Source of the DNA: Oceanibacterium hippocampi
GTDB lineage: Bacteria; Pseudomonadota; Alphaproteobacteria; Sneathiellales; Sneathiellaceae
Assembly (NCBI RefSeq): GCF_900172325.1
Contig: NZ_FWFR01000003.1
Location: 558,001-622,000, forward strand
Length of the DNA stretch: 64,000 nt
Reading direction: 5' to 3'
In this document: piece by piece, positions 1 to 8,827 of the stretch
Layout of the letters: every line of letters begins with the position of its first letter
Position numbering within the stretch: position 1 is the stretch's first letter
Made by a program: the position numbers and the translations under genes
The notes under the pieces: model-generated
Seen by the model: the letters and a program-made list of their open reading frames with translations, nothing else
The model's database searches: none
What the model was told of the DNA's origin: nothing

Positions 1-101
1 TGCTCGGCGGGATCTATCTGCTCGACGAGCACCTGACCCTGGTGCAACTCGGCGGTGCGGCGATCACGCTGGTCGGCGTCGCATTGGCGAGGCGCGGATG
101 A
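1..101 (+). CDS. C-terminal end of an EamA/DMT-family membrane transporter (partial)
   Basis: The frame is open from the window edge to a TGA at 99-101 and reads LGGIYLLDEHLTLVQLGGAA and so on, ending VALARRG. A short loop with a conserved Leu-Leu-Asp-Glu stretch followed by a last hydrophobic helix is the usual end of a 10-helix EamA (drug/metabolite) transporter. The stop overlaps the start of the MaoC gene in an ATGA, so the two are probably co-translated. The substrate cannot be told from this fragment. Confidence 0.72.
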   Translation, partial: LGGIYLLDEHLTLVQLGGAAITLVGVALARRG

Positions 102-559
102 CGAAAAGCCGCTATTTCGAGGATTTCACCCTCGGCGACCGCTTCGAGACGGTCGCCATGACGGTGACGGAGGCGGAGATCCTCGGCTTCGCCCTGAAAT
201 ACGATCCGCAATACTTCCATCTCGACGCCGCGCGCGCCGCCGATGGCCCGTTCGGCGGGCTGATCGCCTCCGGCTTCCAGACGCTGTCGCTTTCCTTCAG
301 CCTGTTCCTGCGCCAGGGCTGGGTCGAGGAGGCCAATCTCGGTTCGCCCGGCCTCGACGCGACACGCTGGCTGCGCCCGCTGCGACCCGGCGACACCATC
401 CGTGTGACGGCAACGGTGACCGAACTGAAACCCAGCGTCTCGAAGCCGGACCGCGGCATCGTCCGCATGCTGCACGAGACCTGGAACCAGCATCAGGCGG
501 TCATCATGACCGTCGACTGCATGCATATGCTCAGGCGTCGTCCGGACTCGGCGGGCTGA
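98..559 (+). CDS. MaoC-like hot-dog-fold (R)-specific enoyl hydratase/dehydratase
   Basis: The 153-residue product is the size of a single hot-dog domain. It carries the MaoC hydratase signature: Asp36 and His41 in YDPQYFH, followed by the glycine-rich turn GGLIASG near residues 53-59. Members of this family hydrate enoyl-CoA thioesters; the exact acyl group cannot be read from sequence. The ATG overlaps the stop of the upstream transporter (ATGA), so the two form an operon. The last 29 bases overlap the 3' end of a convergent gene on the other strand. Confidence 0.85.
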   Translation: MTKSRYFEDFTLGDRFETVAMTVTEAEILGFALKYDPQYFHLDAARAADGPFGGLIASGFQTLSLSFSLFLRQGWVEEANLGSPGLDATRWLRPLRPGDTIRVTATVTELKPSVSKPDRGIVRMLHETWNQHQAVIMTVDCMHMLRRRPDSAG

Positions 560-1079
560 ACCGCTGAATGGCGGCCGCGAACTCGTCCGCGCGGGCGTCG
601 AGCGGGTTGAGCGCGATGTTGATCCGTGACTGCCCGCGCCGGGCGTTCGCGCGATAGAACATCCGGTCGATGAAGCCCGGCTCGACGAGGAAGCGCTCCG
701 GCTGCTCGACATCGAGACCGATGAAGGCGTCCCGCTTGACGTGATGCAGATCGATGCCGTCGATCGCCGCCCAGGGAATCGTCGCCGGCCCGAGGCGGCG
801 GTCGGAGATCCCCTCCGGACCGATCCGGACGACCGGACGTTGATCGCGAAGCTCGCCGATCCCCTTCAGCGCCACGGCGCCGAACAGCGCCGCGAGCGCG
901 GCACCGATCAGGCGCGCCGCGATCGGCTGGCTGGCCTCGACCGGCTGGCCGACCAGCAGCACCACCCCGACCCCGGCGAAGACAAGGGCGCCCGCCGTGA
1001 CGAACAGCATCCGGCCGCGGCGATAGCGGAACAACGCCTCGCCGTCGTCGCCGTGCCGGTCGCTGGAGGCCTCGGCCAT
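531..1079 (-). CDS. Membrane protein with a PH-like C-terminal domain (STM3941-type)
   Basis: The 182-residue product starts at MAEASSD. This start is preferred to an upstream one inside the ettA 3' end because it leaves an 8-base gap after ettA. Two hydrophobic helices (about residues 18-40 and 50-70) are followed by a beta-rich soluble part with the pattern IGPEGISDRRLGPATIPWAAI, then a domain rich in aromatic and basic residues. Small proteins of two helices plus a bPH/STM3941-like domain look like this, but the family assignment is tentative and the function unknown. It overlaps the MaoC gene tail to tail. Confidence 0.6.
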   Translation of the reverse strand: MAEASSDRHGDDGEALFRYRRGRMLFVTAGALVFAGVGVVLLVGQPVEASQPIAARLIGAALAALFGAVALKGIGELRDQRPVVRIGPEGISDRRLGPATIPWAAIDGIDLHHVKRDAFIGLDVEQPERFLVEPGFIDRMFYRANARRGQSRINIALNPLDARADEFAAAIQRFSPPSPDDA

Positions 1080-1087
1080 GCGCGTCC

Positions 1088-2761
1088 TCAGCGGCTGATC
1101 GGCTTGTAGCGGATGCGATGAGGCTCGGTCGCCTCGGCGCCCAGCCGGCGACGCTTGTCTTCCTCGTAGTCCTGGAAGTTGCCCTCGAACCATTCGACGT
1201 GGCTGTCGCCCTCGAAGGACAGGATATGGGTCGCGATCCGGTCGAGGAACCAGCGGTCATGGCTGATCACCACGGCGCAGCCGGCAAAGTCGAGCAGGGC
1301 CTCCTCGAGCGCGCGCAGGGTATCGACGTCCAGATCGTTGGTCGGTTCGTCGAGCAGCAGCACGTTGGCGCCGGATTTCAGCAGCTTGGCCAGGTTGACC
1401 CGGTTCCGCTCGCCACCGGAAAGCTGGCCGACGCGCTTCTGCTGGTCCGCGCCCTTGAAGTTGAAGTCCGAGACATAGGCCCGGCTCGGCACTTCGCGCT
1501 TGCCCAGCAGGATGACCTCGTTGCCCTCGGAGATCTCCTCCCAGACGGTCTTCTTCGGATCGAGCGTCTCGCGCGACTGGTCGACATGGCCGATCTGCAC
1601 CGTCGGGCCGATCTTGAGGCTGCCGGCGTCGGGCGTCTCGTCACCGGTCAGCATGCGGAACAGCGTCGTCTTGCCGGCGCCGTTCGGGCCGATCACGCCG
1701 ACGATGCCGCCGGGCGGCAGGCGGAAGTTGAGATCGTCGATCAGCAGCCGCTCGCCGAACCCCTTGCTCAGATGCTCGGCCTCGATCACCAGGTCGCCGA
1801 GCCGCTGCCCGGCCGGAATGACGATCTGGGCCCGTTCGTCTCGCTTCTCCGCATCCTGGGAGAGCAGGTCCTCGTAAGCCGAGATGCGCGCCTTCGACTT
1901 GGCCTGGCGGGCTCGCGGCGACTGCTGGATCCATTCAAGCTCGCGCTTGAGGGTCCGGCGCCGCGCGTCTTCCTGGCGTCCCTCCGCCTCGAGCCGCTTC
2001 TCCTTCTGGTCCAGCCAGGACGAGTAATTGCCCTTCCACGGAATGCCGTGGCCGCGGTCGAGTTCGAGAATCCAGCCGGCAACATTGTCGAGGAAGTAGC
2101 GGTCATGGGTGACCGCCACGACCGTGCCCTTGTAGTCGCGCAGGAAGCGTTCGAGCCAGGCGACGCTTTCCGCGTCGAGATGGTTGGTCGGTTCGTCGAG
2201 CAGCAGCATGTCCGGCTGTTCGAGGAGCAGGCGGCAGAGCGCCACCCGACGCTTCTCGCCGCCCGACAGCTTGGCGACCTCGGCATCGCCGGGCGGGCAG
2301 CGGAGCGCGTCCATGGCGATTTCCACTTTGCGGTCGAGATCCCAGAGATCCTGGTTGTCGATCTGCTCCTGCAACTCGCCTTGCTCGGCGATCAGCTCGT
2401 TCATCTCGTCGTCGGTCAGTTCCTCGCCGAAACGGGCCGAGACCTCGTTGAACCGGTCGAGGATCGCCTTCTTCTTGCCCACGCCGAGCACGACGTTGCC
2501 GAACACGTCGAGCGAGGGATCGAGTTCCGGCTCCTGCGACAGGTAGCCGACGCGGACGCCCGGCGCGGCGAAGGCCTCGCCGTTGTATTCCGTCACCTCG
2601 CCCGCCATGACCCGGAGCAGCGTCGACTTGCCGGCCCCATTCAGGCCGAGCACGCCGATCTTGGCGCCGGGCAGGAAATGCAGCGTGATGTCCTTCAGGA
2701 CCTGCTTGCCACCGGGATAAACCTTGTTCAACCCGATCATCGAATAGATGTATTCGGCCAT
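1088..2761 (-). CDS. ettA: Energy-dependent translational throttle protein EttA (ABC-F ATPase)
   Basis: The 557-residue product begins [20 protein letters not shown] and matches EttA along its whole length. It has two ABC domains with Walker [10 protein letters not shown] (near residue 40) and GPNGAGKTT (near 355), and signatures [11 protein letters not shown] and [11 protein letters not shown]. Both Walker B sites read LLLDEPTN, and the charged linker of the P-site interaction motif lies between the domains. There are no membrane segments, as expected of a ribosome-bound factor that gates entry into elongation according to the ATP/ADP ratio. The ATG at 2761 is chosen because EttA proteins start exactly there; the frame stays open a further 24 codons upstream without similarity. 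It is followed after 8 bases by the small membrane protein gene. Confidence 0.96.
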   Translation of the reverse strand: MAEYIYSMIGLNKVYPGGKQVLKDITLHFLPGAKIGVLGLNGAGKSTLLRVMAGEVTEYNGEAFAAPGVRVGYLSQEPELDPSLDVFGNVVLGVGKKKAILDRFNEVSARFGEELTDDEMNELIAEQGELQEQIDNQDLWDLDRKVEIAMDALRCPPGDAEVAKLSGGEKRRVALCRLLLEQPDMLLLDEPTNHLDAESVAWLERFLRDYKGTVVAVTHDRYFLDNVAGWILELDRGHGIPWKGNYSSWLDQKEKRLEAEGRQEDARRRTLKRELEWIQQSPRARQAKSKARISAYEDLLSQDAEKRDERAQIVIPAGQRLGDLVIEAEHLSKGFGERLLIDDLNFRLPPGGIVGVIGPNGAGKTTLFRMLTGDETPDAGSLKIGPTVQIGHVDQSRETLDPKKTVWEEISEGNEVILLGKREVPSRAYVSDFNFKGADQQKRVGQLSGGERNRVNLAKLLKSGANVLLLDEPTNDLDVDTLRALEEALLDFAGCAVVISHDRWFLDRIATHILSFEGDSHVEWFEGNFQDYEEDKRRRLGAEATEPHRIRYKPISR

Positions 2762-2947
2762 GACCTGCTTCATTGTTGATGGAGACACACACACGAGCGG
2801 GGCCTTTGTAGCCAATGCACAGCGGCGCCGCAATGGCGCTCCGGCGGGGCCGGGCGCGCATAGCAGCGATGCCGGTCGCGGACTGGCGCAACCGCCCAGC
2901 CGCCCCTAGACTGCCGGCCTGATCGAACGGGGAATTCGGGGTCCGGA

Positions 2948-3841
2948 ATGCCGACAGCGGCGATGATACTGGCGGTCTTCTTCTGGGCCTCGTCGCTCAA
3001 CGCCAACAAGGCGCTGGTCGCCACCCTCTCGGTCACCGAGGTCGCCGGCACCCGCTTCGCGCTCGGCGCCCTGGTCATTTGGTCGCTGGTGCTGATCACC
3101 CGGCAGCGGGTCAACATCCGCAGCCTCGACAAACGGATCCTGCTGATGGGCTTTCTCGAGCCCGGCCTGGTCTCGGTGCTGGTGATCTGGGGCGTGACGC
3201 TGACCACGGCGACGCACGCCATCATCCTCTGGAGCATGATGCCGATCATCCAGCCGGTGCTCGGCAGGCTGGTCCTCGGCGAGCCGATGAGCCGGGTCGT
3301 GGTCATCGCCTCGCTGATCGCGCTGGCCGGCAGCCTGATCCTGGTGAGCGGCAGCCTGTCAAGCCCGGCCGCCAGCATCGAGGGCGACCTGCTCTGCCTC
3401 GCCGGCGTGCTGTGCGCCTGCCTGAACCAGCTTGCCGCCCGGCGGGTCGCGACCGGCGGCACGTCCAATCCGTTCGTCATCACCGCCTTCCAGCTCACGC
3501 TGGCACTGATCTTCATTCTCGGCGTGATGGTCTTCATCGAGCGCCCGGACATCACCCTCGACCAGCAGGGCGATACCGCCTACATGCTGCTCGCCTATGC
3601 CGGGCTGGCCGGCAGCGCCGGGCCGTTCCTGCTCTACAACTACGCGCTCCGGCACATGACGGTCGGACGGATCAGCCTGTTCATCCCGCTGACCGCGCCG
3701 ATCGGCGCCGCCATCGCCTGGGCGCTGCTCGGCGAGGAGCTGCAATGGTTCGAGTTCGTCGGCCTTGCCGTGATCGTCACCGCAGTCTTCCTGCCGCTGC
3801 TGTCCGAGCAGCGCCGGCGGCAGGCAAGGCGGCTTGCCTAG
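2948..3841 (+). CDS. EamA/DMT-family transporter (10 transmembrane helices)
   Basis: The 297-residue protein is almost entirely hydrophobic and shows the duplicated five-helix EamA layout. Each half ends with the usual helix pair around a Leu-Gly-Glu element (LVLGEPMS near residue 112, LLGEELQWFE near 262). Proteins of this class export amino acids, nucleosides or drugs, or import small metabolites; the substrate is not predictable. The gene is transcribed divergently from ettA and ends 6 bases before the convergent oxidoreductase gene. Confidence 0.85.
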   Translation: MPTAAMILAVFFWASSLNANKALVATLSVTEVAGTRFALGALVIWSLVLITRQRVNIRSLDKRILLMGFLEPGLVSVLVIWGVTLTTATHAIILWSMMPIIQPVLGRLVLGEPMSRVVVIASLIALAGSLILVSGSLSSPAASIEGDLLCLAGVLCACLNQLAARRVATGGTSNPFVITAFQLTLALIFILGVMVFIERPDITLDQQGDTAYMLLAYAGLAGSAGPFLLYNYALRHMTVGRISLFIPLTAPIGAAIAWALLGEELQWFEFVGLAVIVTAVFLPLLSEQRRRQARRLA

Positions 3842-3847
3842 GGCGCG

Positions 3848-6800
3848 CTATTCCGCCGCCGCACGGGCTTCACCGGTCTCGCCGCGGAAGGCGGCGCGCA
3901 GCGCCGCTTCCTTCTCCGCCGCTTTGGCGATCGCCGCTTCCTTGACATGGCCGAAGCCGCGGATCTCCAGCGGCAACGAGGCGAGCGCCACCGCCGCGCC
4001 GTGGTTGCCGGCATCGAGGCCGCCGACCAGTTCGCCAACGAGGGCCTCGTAGTCGCGGATCGCCCGGCGCTCGGCCCGGCGCTCGTCGGTCCGGCCGAAC
4101 GGGTCGAGGAAGGTTCCGCGCAACCCGCGCAGGCGGGCGAGCAGTCGGAAGGCACGCATCATCGAGGGGCCGAATTCCTGCTTCACCAGGTGCCCGGTCA
4201 GCGGATCGCGCTTGGCGAACAGCGGCGGGGCAAGGTGGAATTTCAGCTTGTAGTCGCCCTCGAAGGTGGCGCCGAGGCGCTTCTCGAACTCGCCCGAGGC
4301 ATAGAGCCGGGCGACCTCGTACTCGTCCTTGTAGGCGAGAAGCTTGTGATAGCCCCTGGCAACCGCCTCGGCGAGACCGTTCCTGCCGGGCGTGCGCTCC
4401 GCCTCGGCGGCGCGCACCTTCTCGACCAGTGCCGCGTAGCGGCGGCCGAGCCGGGCATTCTGGTAGCCGGTGAGGAAGTCCCGCCGGCGGGCGACGATGT
4501 CGTCGAGCGTCTCGGCGAAGGCCGGCGCCTCGACCGCTTTCAGGGCCGGACGCGCGGCGCTCTCGACGGCCTCCAGGTCGGCGGCCGCCCGCCGGCCCCA
4601 GTCGAAGGTCTTGCGGTTGGCCTCGACGGCGACGCCGTTGAGCGCGATCGCCTCCTCGAAGGCGGCGACGGATAGCGGGATCAGGCCCCTCTGGAAGGCG
4701 AAGCCGACAAGGAAAAGGTTGGCGGCGATGGAATTGCCGAGCAGCGCTGTCGCAAGCCGTGTCGCGTTGACGAAATCGGCCTGCTCGCCACCGACCGCCT
4801 CGGCGATCAGGGCCTCGACCTCGGCCGCGTCCAGCTTCATGTCCGGCTGCAGCGCGAACGAGGCGACCGGCACCAGGTGGCGGTTGATCACCGCGCGCGT
4901 CCGTCCGGGCGCGTAGGTTGCCAGCGCCTCGGCCCCGGCGGCGACCACCATGTCGCAGCCGAGCACCAGGTCGGCCTGGCGGCTCGGAATCCGCGTCGAG
5001 CCGGCGGCGCCGCCCTCGCTCATGATCCGCACATGACTGGTCACGGCGCCGTTCTTCTGGGCGAGACCGGTCTGGTCGAGCACGGTGACGCCCTTGCCCT
5101 CGATATGGGCCGCCATGCCGAGCAGCGCGCCGACGGTAACAACGCCGGTCCCGCCGATGCCGGTGACCAGGATGTTGAAGCTCTGGCCGATCGGCGCGGG
5201 CGTCGGCTCCGGCAGGCCGGCGGCCGGCTCGGTCTGCGCCGTGGCGGCGGCGGGCTCGGGCCTGGCCGGCTTCTTCAGCGCGCCGCCCTCGACCGTCACG
5301 AAGCTCGGGCAGAAGCCCTTCACGCAGGAGAAGTCCTTGTTGCAGTTCGACTGGTCGATCTGCCGCTTGCGGCCGAACTCGGTCTCCAGCGGCAGCACCG
5401 CGACGCAGTTCGAGACGACGCCGCAATCGCCGCAGCCCTCGCAGACCGCCTCGTTGATGAAGGCCCGCTTGGCCGGGTCCGGGAAGGTGCCGCGCTTCCG
5501 CCGGCGGCGCTTCTCGGCGGCGCAGGTCTGGTCGTAAATCAGGATGGTGACGCCCTCGACCTCGCGCAACTCGCGCTGAACCTGCTCCAGTTCATCGCGG
5601 TGCCGGATCGTTGTGCCCGGCGCCCAGTCGGTGCCGGCGACGTATTTCTCCGGCTCGTCGGTGACGACGACGATGCGCTTGACGCCCTCGGCATGGACCT
5701 GGCGCGAGATTTGCCAGGGGGTGAGCTGGCCGTCGTGGCGCTGTCCGCCGGTCATGGCGACGGCATCGTTGAAGAGGATCTTGTAGGTGATGTTCACGCC
5801 GGACGCGGCGGCTGCCCGGATCGCCATCTTGCCGGAATGGAAATAGGTCCCGTCGCCGAGATTCTGGAAGACGTGCTTTTCCTTCGCGAACGGCGCCTGG
5901 CCGATCCAGTTGGCGCCCTCGCCGCCCATGTGGGTATAGGTCGCGGTGCGCCGGTTCGGCATGTAGACCGCCATGGTGTGGCAGCCGATGCCGGCCATGG
6001 CGCGGCTTCCCTCCGGCACCTTGGTCGAGCTGTTGTGCGGGCAGCCGGCGCAGAACCACGGCGCCCGGTTGAGCGTCGAGGCAGGCATCCGGTTGCCGTC
6101 CTCGCGCCGGTCGGCGAGCGCCAGCTGGTCCCGGATGTCGGTCGGGATGTCGAGCGCGGCGAGGCGGGCGGCAAGCGCATGGCCGACCGAGCGCGCCGAC
6201 AGGTCGCCGTCCTCGGACAGCAGCGGGCTGCCGTCCGGCGCGGTCTTGCCGACCAGTCGCGGCCGGCGCTCCATGTCGAACAGGATCCGGGCGATCTGGT
6301 CCTCCATGACCGCGCGCTTCTCCTCGACCACGATGATTTCCTCGAGCCCCTCGGCAAAGGCGCGCAGGCCCTCGGGCTCCATCGGCCAGGGCATGCCGAC
6401 CTTGTAGACCGTGATGCCGAGCGACGCGCAGGTCGCCTCGTCGAGGCCGAGTTCATGCAGCGCCTGGCAGACGTCGAGCCAGGCCTTGCCGGTCGAGACG
6501 ATGCCGAAGCGCGGCTTCGGCGCCGCGTGGCTGACCCGGTCGATGCGATTGGCCTTCGCGAAGGCGCGCACCGCCGGCAGCTTGTAGCGCAGCAGGCGCT
6601 CTTCCTGCGGGCGGGCGGAATCCGGCCAGCGGATATGCACGCCGTCGTCCGGCATCGGCGCATCGGTCGGAATGACGATCTCGGGGCGCATCGGATCGAC
6701 CGCGACCGAGGCCGTGCTCTCGATCGTGTCGGTGAGGCACTTCATCGCGACCCAGCAGCCGGAATAGCGGCTCATGGCGAAGCCGATCAGGCCGAAATCG

Positions 6801-7339
6801 AGATATTCCTGCACCGTCGAGGGGTTCAGAACCGGGATCATGGCGGCGATCAGCGCCTGCTCCGACTGGTGCGCCGTGGTCGAGGATTTCGCCGTGTGAT
6901 CGTCGCCGGCGAGCACCAGCACGCCGCCGTTCGGCGCGGTGCCGGCCAGGTTGCCGTGCTTCAGCGCGTCGCCGGACCGATCGACGCCCGGGCCCTTGCC
7001 GTACCAGATGCCGAAGACGCCGTCATAGTCGCTGCCGCCGAACAGGTTGAGCTGCTGGGTGCCCCAGACGGAGGTCGCCGCGAGGTCCTCGTTCACACCG
7101 GGCTGGAAGTGGATGTCGTTGTTGCCGAGGAAAGGTGCCGCCTGCCAGAGCGCCTGGTCGTAGCCGCCGAGCGGCGAGCCGCGATAGCCGGAGATGAAGC
7201 CGCCGGTGCGGAGGCCCGCCGCCGCGTCGCGCTGGCGCTGCATGATCGGCAGGCGGACCAGTGCCTGCGTTCCGGTCACATAGATGCGCCCACTTTCGAG
7301 GACATACTTGTCCTCCAGCGAAATCCTGGCCACGGCCAT
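3848..7339 (-). CDS. Fused indolepyruvate:ferredoxin oxidoreductase
   Basis: This 1163-residue protein is the single-chain form of 2-oxoacid:ferredoxin oxidoreductase that decarboxylates aryl pyruvates (indolepyruvate and related acids) to acyl-CoA. The N-terminal part (GYRGSPLGGYD) is the pyrimidine-binding half. The middle holds the thiamine-diphosphate part (FCAGCPHN, GIGCHTMA, GGEGANWIGQ). A Cys-rich segment around residue 625 (CEGCGDCGVVSNC, then CNKDFSC and FCPSF) should bind Fe-S clusters. The C-terminal third (GIGGTGVVTVGALLG) is the gamma-type domain. ATG 7339 is preferred to a GTG three codons earlier because GAGGAG lies just upstream. The gene follows a complete Liv transporter on the same strand, which suggests use of imported amino or keto acids. 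Confidence 0.92.
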   Translation of the reverse strand: MAVARISLEDKYVLESGRIYVTGTQALVRLPIMQRQRDAAAGLRTGGFISGYRGSPLGGYDQALWQAAPFLGNNDIHFQPGVNEDLAATSVWGTQQLNLFGGSDYDGVFGIWYGKGPGVDRSGDALKHGNLAGTAPNGGVLVLAGDDHTAKSSTTAHQSEQALIAAMIPVLNPSTVQEYLDFGLIGFAMSRYSGCWVAMKCLTDTIESTASVAVDPMRPEIVIPTDAPMPDDGVHIRWPDSARPQEERLLRYKLPAVRAFAKANRIDRVSHAAPKPRFGIVSTGKAWLDVCQALHELGLDEATCASLGITVYKVGMPWPMEPEGLRAFAEGLEEIIVVEEKRAVMEDQIARILFDMERRPRLVGKTAPDGSPLLSEDGDLSARSVGHALAARLAALDIPTDIRDQLALADRREDGNRMPASTLNRAPWFCAGCPHNSSTKVPEGSRAMAGIGCHTMAVYMPNRRTATYTHMGGEGANWIGQAPFAKEKHVFQNLGDGTYFHSGKMAIRAAAASGVNITYKILFNDAVAMTGGQRHDGQLTPWQISRQVHAEGVKRIVVVTDEPEKYVAGTDWAPGTTIRHRDELEQVQRELREVEGVTILIYDQTCAAEKRRRRKRGTFPDPAKRAFINEAVCEGCGDCGVVSNCVAVLPLETEFGRKRQIDQSNCNKDFSCVKGFCPSFVTVEGGALKKPARPEPAAATAQTEPAAGLPEPTPAPIGQSFNILVTGIGGTGVVTVGALLGMAAHIEGKGVTVLDQTGLAQKNGAVTSHVRIMSEGGAAGSTRIPSRQADLVLGCDMVVAAGAEALATYAPGRTRAVINRHLVPVASFALQPDMKLDAAEVEALIAEAVGGEQADFVNATRLATALLGNSIAANLFLVGFAFQRGLIPLSVAAFEEAIALNGVAVEANRKTFDWGRRAAADLEAVESAARPALKAVEAPAFAETLDDIVARRRDFLTGYQNARLGRRYAALVEKVRAAEAERTPGRNGLAEAVARGYHKLLAYKDEYEVARLYASGEFEKRLGATFEGDYKLKFHLAPPLFAKRDPLTGHLVKQEFGPSMMRAFRLLARLRGLRGTFLDPFGRTDERRAERRAIRDYEALVGELVGGLDAGNHGAAVALASLPLEIRGFGHVKEAAIAKAAEKEAALRAAFRGETGEARAAAE

Positions 7340-7365
7340 GGCTACCACTCCTCAACGTTACGGCG

Positions 7366-8061
7366 TCAGACCTCGAGCCATTCCCGGCGGATCTGCTCGT
7401 TCGCGCGCAATTCGTCCGGCGTTCCCTCGTAGACGATGCGCCCGTGCCCCATAACGTATACGCGATGAGAGATACTGAGGGCGATGGCCAGTTTTTGCTC
7501 CACCAGCAAAATAGATATGCCCCTGGCCGCGATCGCCTCGAGCAGCGTGCCGACCTGGGTCACGACGCGCGGCGCCAGCCCTTCGGTGGGCTCGTCGACG
7601 ATCACCAGGTCGGGATCGCCCATCAGCGTCCGGCACATGGTCAGCATCTGCTGCTCCCCGCCCGACAGGACCCCGCCCGGCACGTCGGCCCGCTCGCGCA
7701 GGTTCGGGAACAGGTCGAACATGTCCTCCATGCTCCAGCGTCCGCTCTTGCCGGCCTTCTTCTGGCCGAGCAGCAGGTTCTGCCGGGCCGTGAGCGCCGG
7801 GAAGATGTCGCGGTTCTCGGGCACGTAACCGAGCCCGCGCTGGGCGATCTGGTGCGGCTTGAGACCGGCTATCTCCTCGCCCTTGAAGACGATCGACCCG
7901 TTCGGCGGGACATCGCCCATGATCGCCTTCGCCGTCGTCGACCGGCCGACGCCGTTGCGCCCGAGCAGGCTGACGATCTCGCCGTCGCCGATCTCGAAAT
8001 TGACGCCCTGGAGAATATGACTCTTGCCGTAATAGGCGTGCAGGTCGCGTACCTCAAGCAT
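7366..8061 (-). CDS. livF: Liv-type ABC transporter ATPase (LivF), with Arg in Walker A
   Basis: The 231-residue protein has the compact LivF form: signature LSGGEQQMLTMCRTLM, Walker B LVIVDEPTEGLAP and the switch histidine segment ILLVEQKLAIAL. Walker A reads GRNGVGRSTT, so the invariant nucleotide-binding lysine is replaced by arginine. The codon is CGG on the coding strand, read directly. The start overlaps the end of livG by 8 bases, so the genes are co-translated. The partner LivG keeps a normal Walker A (GPNGAGKST), so the pair may have one weak and one active site. Liv systems import branched-chain or other amino acids, amides or aromatic acids. Confidence 0.92.
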   Translation of the reverse strand: MLEVRDLHAYYGKSHILQGVNFEIGDGEIVSLLGRNGVGRSTTAKAIMGDVPPNGSIVFKGEEIAGLKPHQIAQRGLGYVPENRDIFPALTARQNLLLGQKKAGKSGRWSMEDMFDLFPNLRERADVPGGVLSGGEQQMLTMCRTLMGDPDLVIVDEPTEGLAPRVVTQVGTLLEAIAARGISILLVEQKLAIALSISHRVYVMGHGRIVYEGTPDELRANEQIRREWLEV

Positions 8062-8827
8062 CCGCCATTTCCTCCGCTTCCTCGGCGGTGCCGAGATAGG
8101 CCTCCTGCACGGCCTTGTTGCCGCGGATCCGCTCCGGCGTGTCGGTGGCGATCAGTTCGCCGTAGACCAGCACCGAGATCTTGTCGGCAAGGTCGAAGAC
8201 GACGCCCATGTCATGTTCGACCATGACCAGCGTCTTGCCCTCCGAAATGCGGCGGATGAGTTCGACCGCCTGGTCGGTTTCGCTCCTGCTCATGCCCGCA
8301 GTCGGCTCGTCGAGCATGATCACGTCGGCGCCGCCGGCGATCGTGATGCCGATTTCCAGCGCCCGCTGCTCGGCATAGGTCAGCACGCCGGCCGGGATGT
8401 CCCGCCGGTCGGCGAGGCCGATCTCCTCGAGGATCCGCTCGCTTTCCTCGGTCAGGTCCCGGAGCTGGTCGACAAGACGCCAGAAGGCGTAGCGGTAGCC
8501 CGCCGACCACAGCATGCCGCAGCGGACATTCTCGAACACGCTCATGCGCGGGAAGATGTTGGTGACCTGGAAGCTGCGGCTCAGCCCCTGGCGGTTGATC
8601 TCGAAAGGCAGCTTCCCGGAAATATCCTCGCCATGCAGGAAGATCTGCCCGCCGGACGGCTCGTACTTGCCGCTGATCAGGTGGAACAGGGTCGATTTCC
8701 CGGCGCCGTTCGGGCCGATGATGGCATGGCGGGTGCCCTTGCCGATCTCCAGGTCGACACCCCGGATGATCTCGGTGCGACCGAAATTCTTCCGCAGATC
8801 GCGAAGGCGGATGGCCGGCTCGGTCAT
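8054..8827 (-). CDS. livG: Liv-type ABC transporter ATPase (LivG)
   Basis: The 257-residue protein contains Walker [12 protein letters not shown] near residue 38, the LivG-type insertion (SRSFQVTNIFPRMSVFENV), Walker B VIMLDEPTAGMS and the H-loop LVMVEHDMGVVFDLADKI. The signature motif is the atypical LTYAEQRALEIG instead of LSHGEQR. Its 3' end overlaps livF and its 5' end overlaps livM (ATGA), showing tight coupling. It should form a heterodimer with LivF on the cytoplasmic face of the LivH-LivM pore. Confidence 0.94.
   Translation of the reverse strand: MTEPAIRLRDLRKNFGRTEIIRGVDLEIGKGTRHAIIGPNGAGKSTLFHLISGKYEPSGGQIFLHGEDISGKLPFEINRQGLSRSFQVTNIFPRMSVFENVRCGMLWSAGYRYAFWRLVDQLRDLTEESERILEEIGLADRRDIPAGVLTYAEQRALEIGITIAGGADVIMLDEPTAGMSRSETDQAVELIRRISEGKTLVMVEHDMGVVFDLADKISVLVYGELIATDTPERIRGNKAVQEAYLGTAEEAEEMADA

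Noticed and set aside
1118-2779. Open frame of 553 codons opposite ettA
   Set aside because: EttA on the other strand is certain; this one has no ribosome site or family likeness.
4877-7432. Open frame of 851 codons on the plus strand
   Set aside because: It is antisense to the indolepyruvate oxidoreductase and arises from high GC; its translation is a low-complexity string rich in Arg, Ala, Gly and Asp without motifs.
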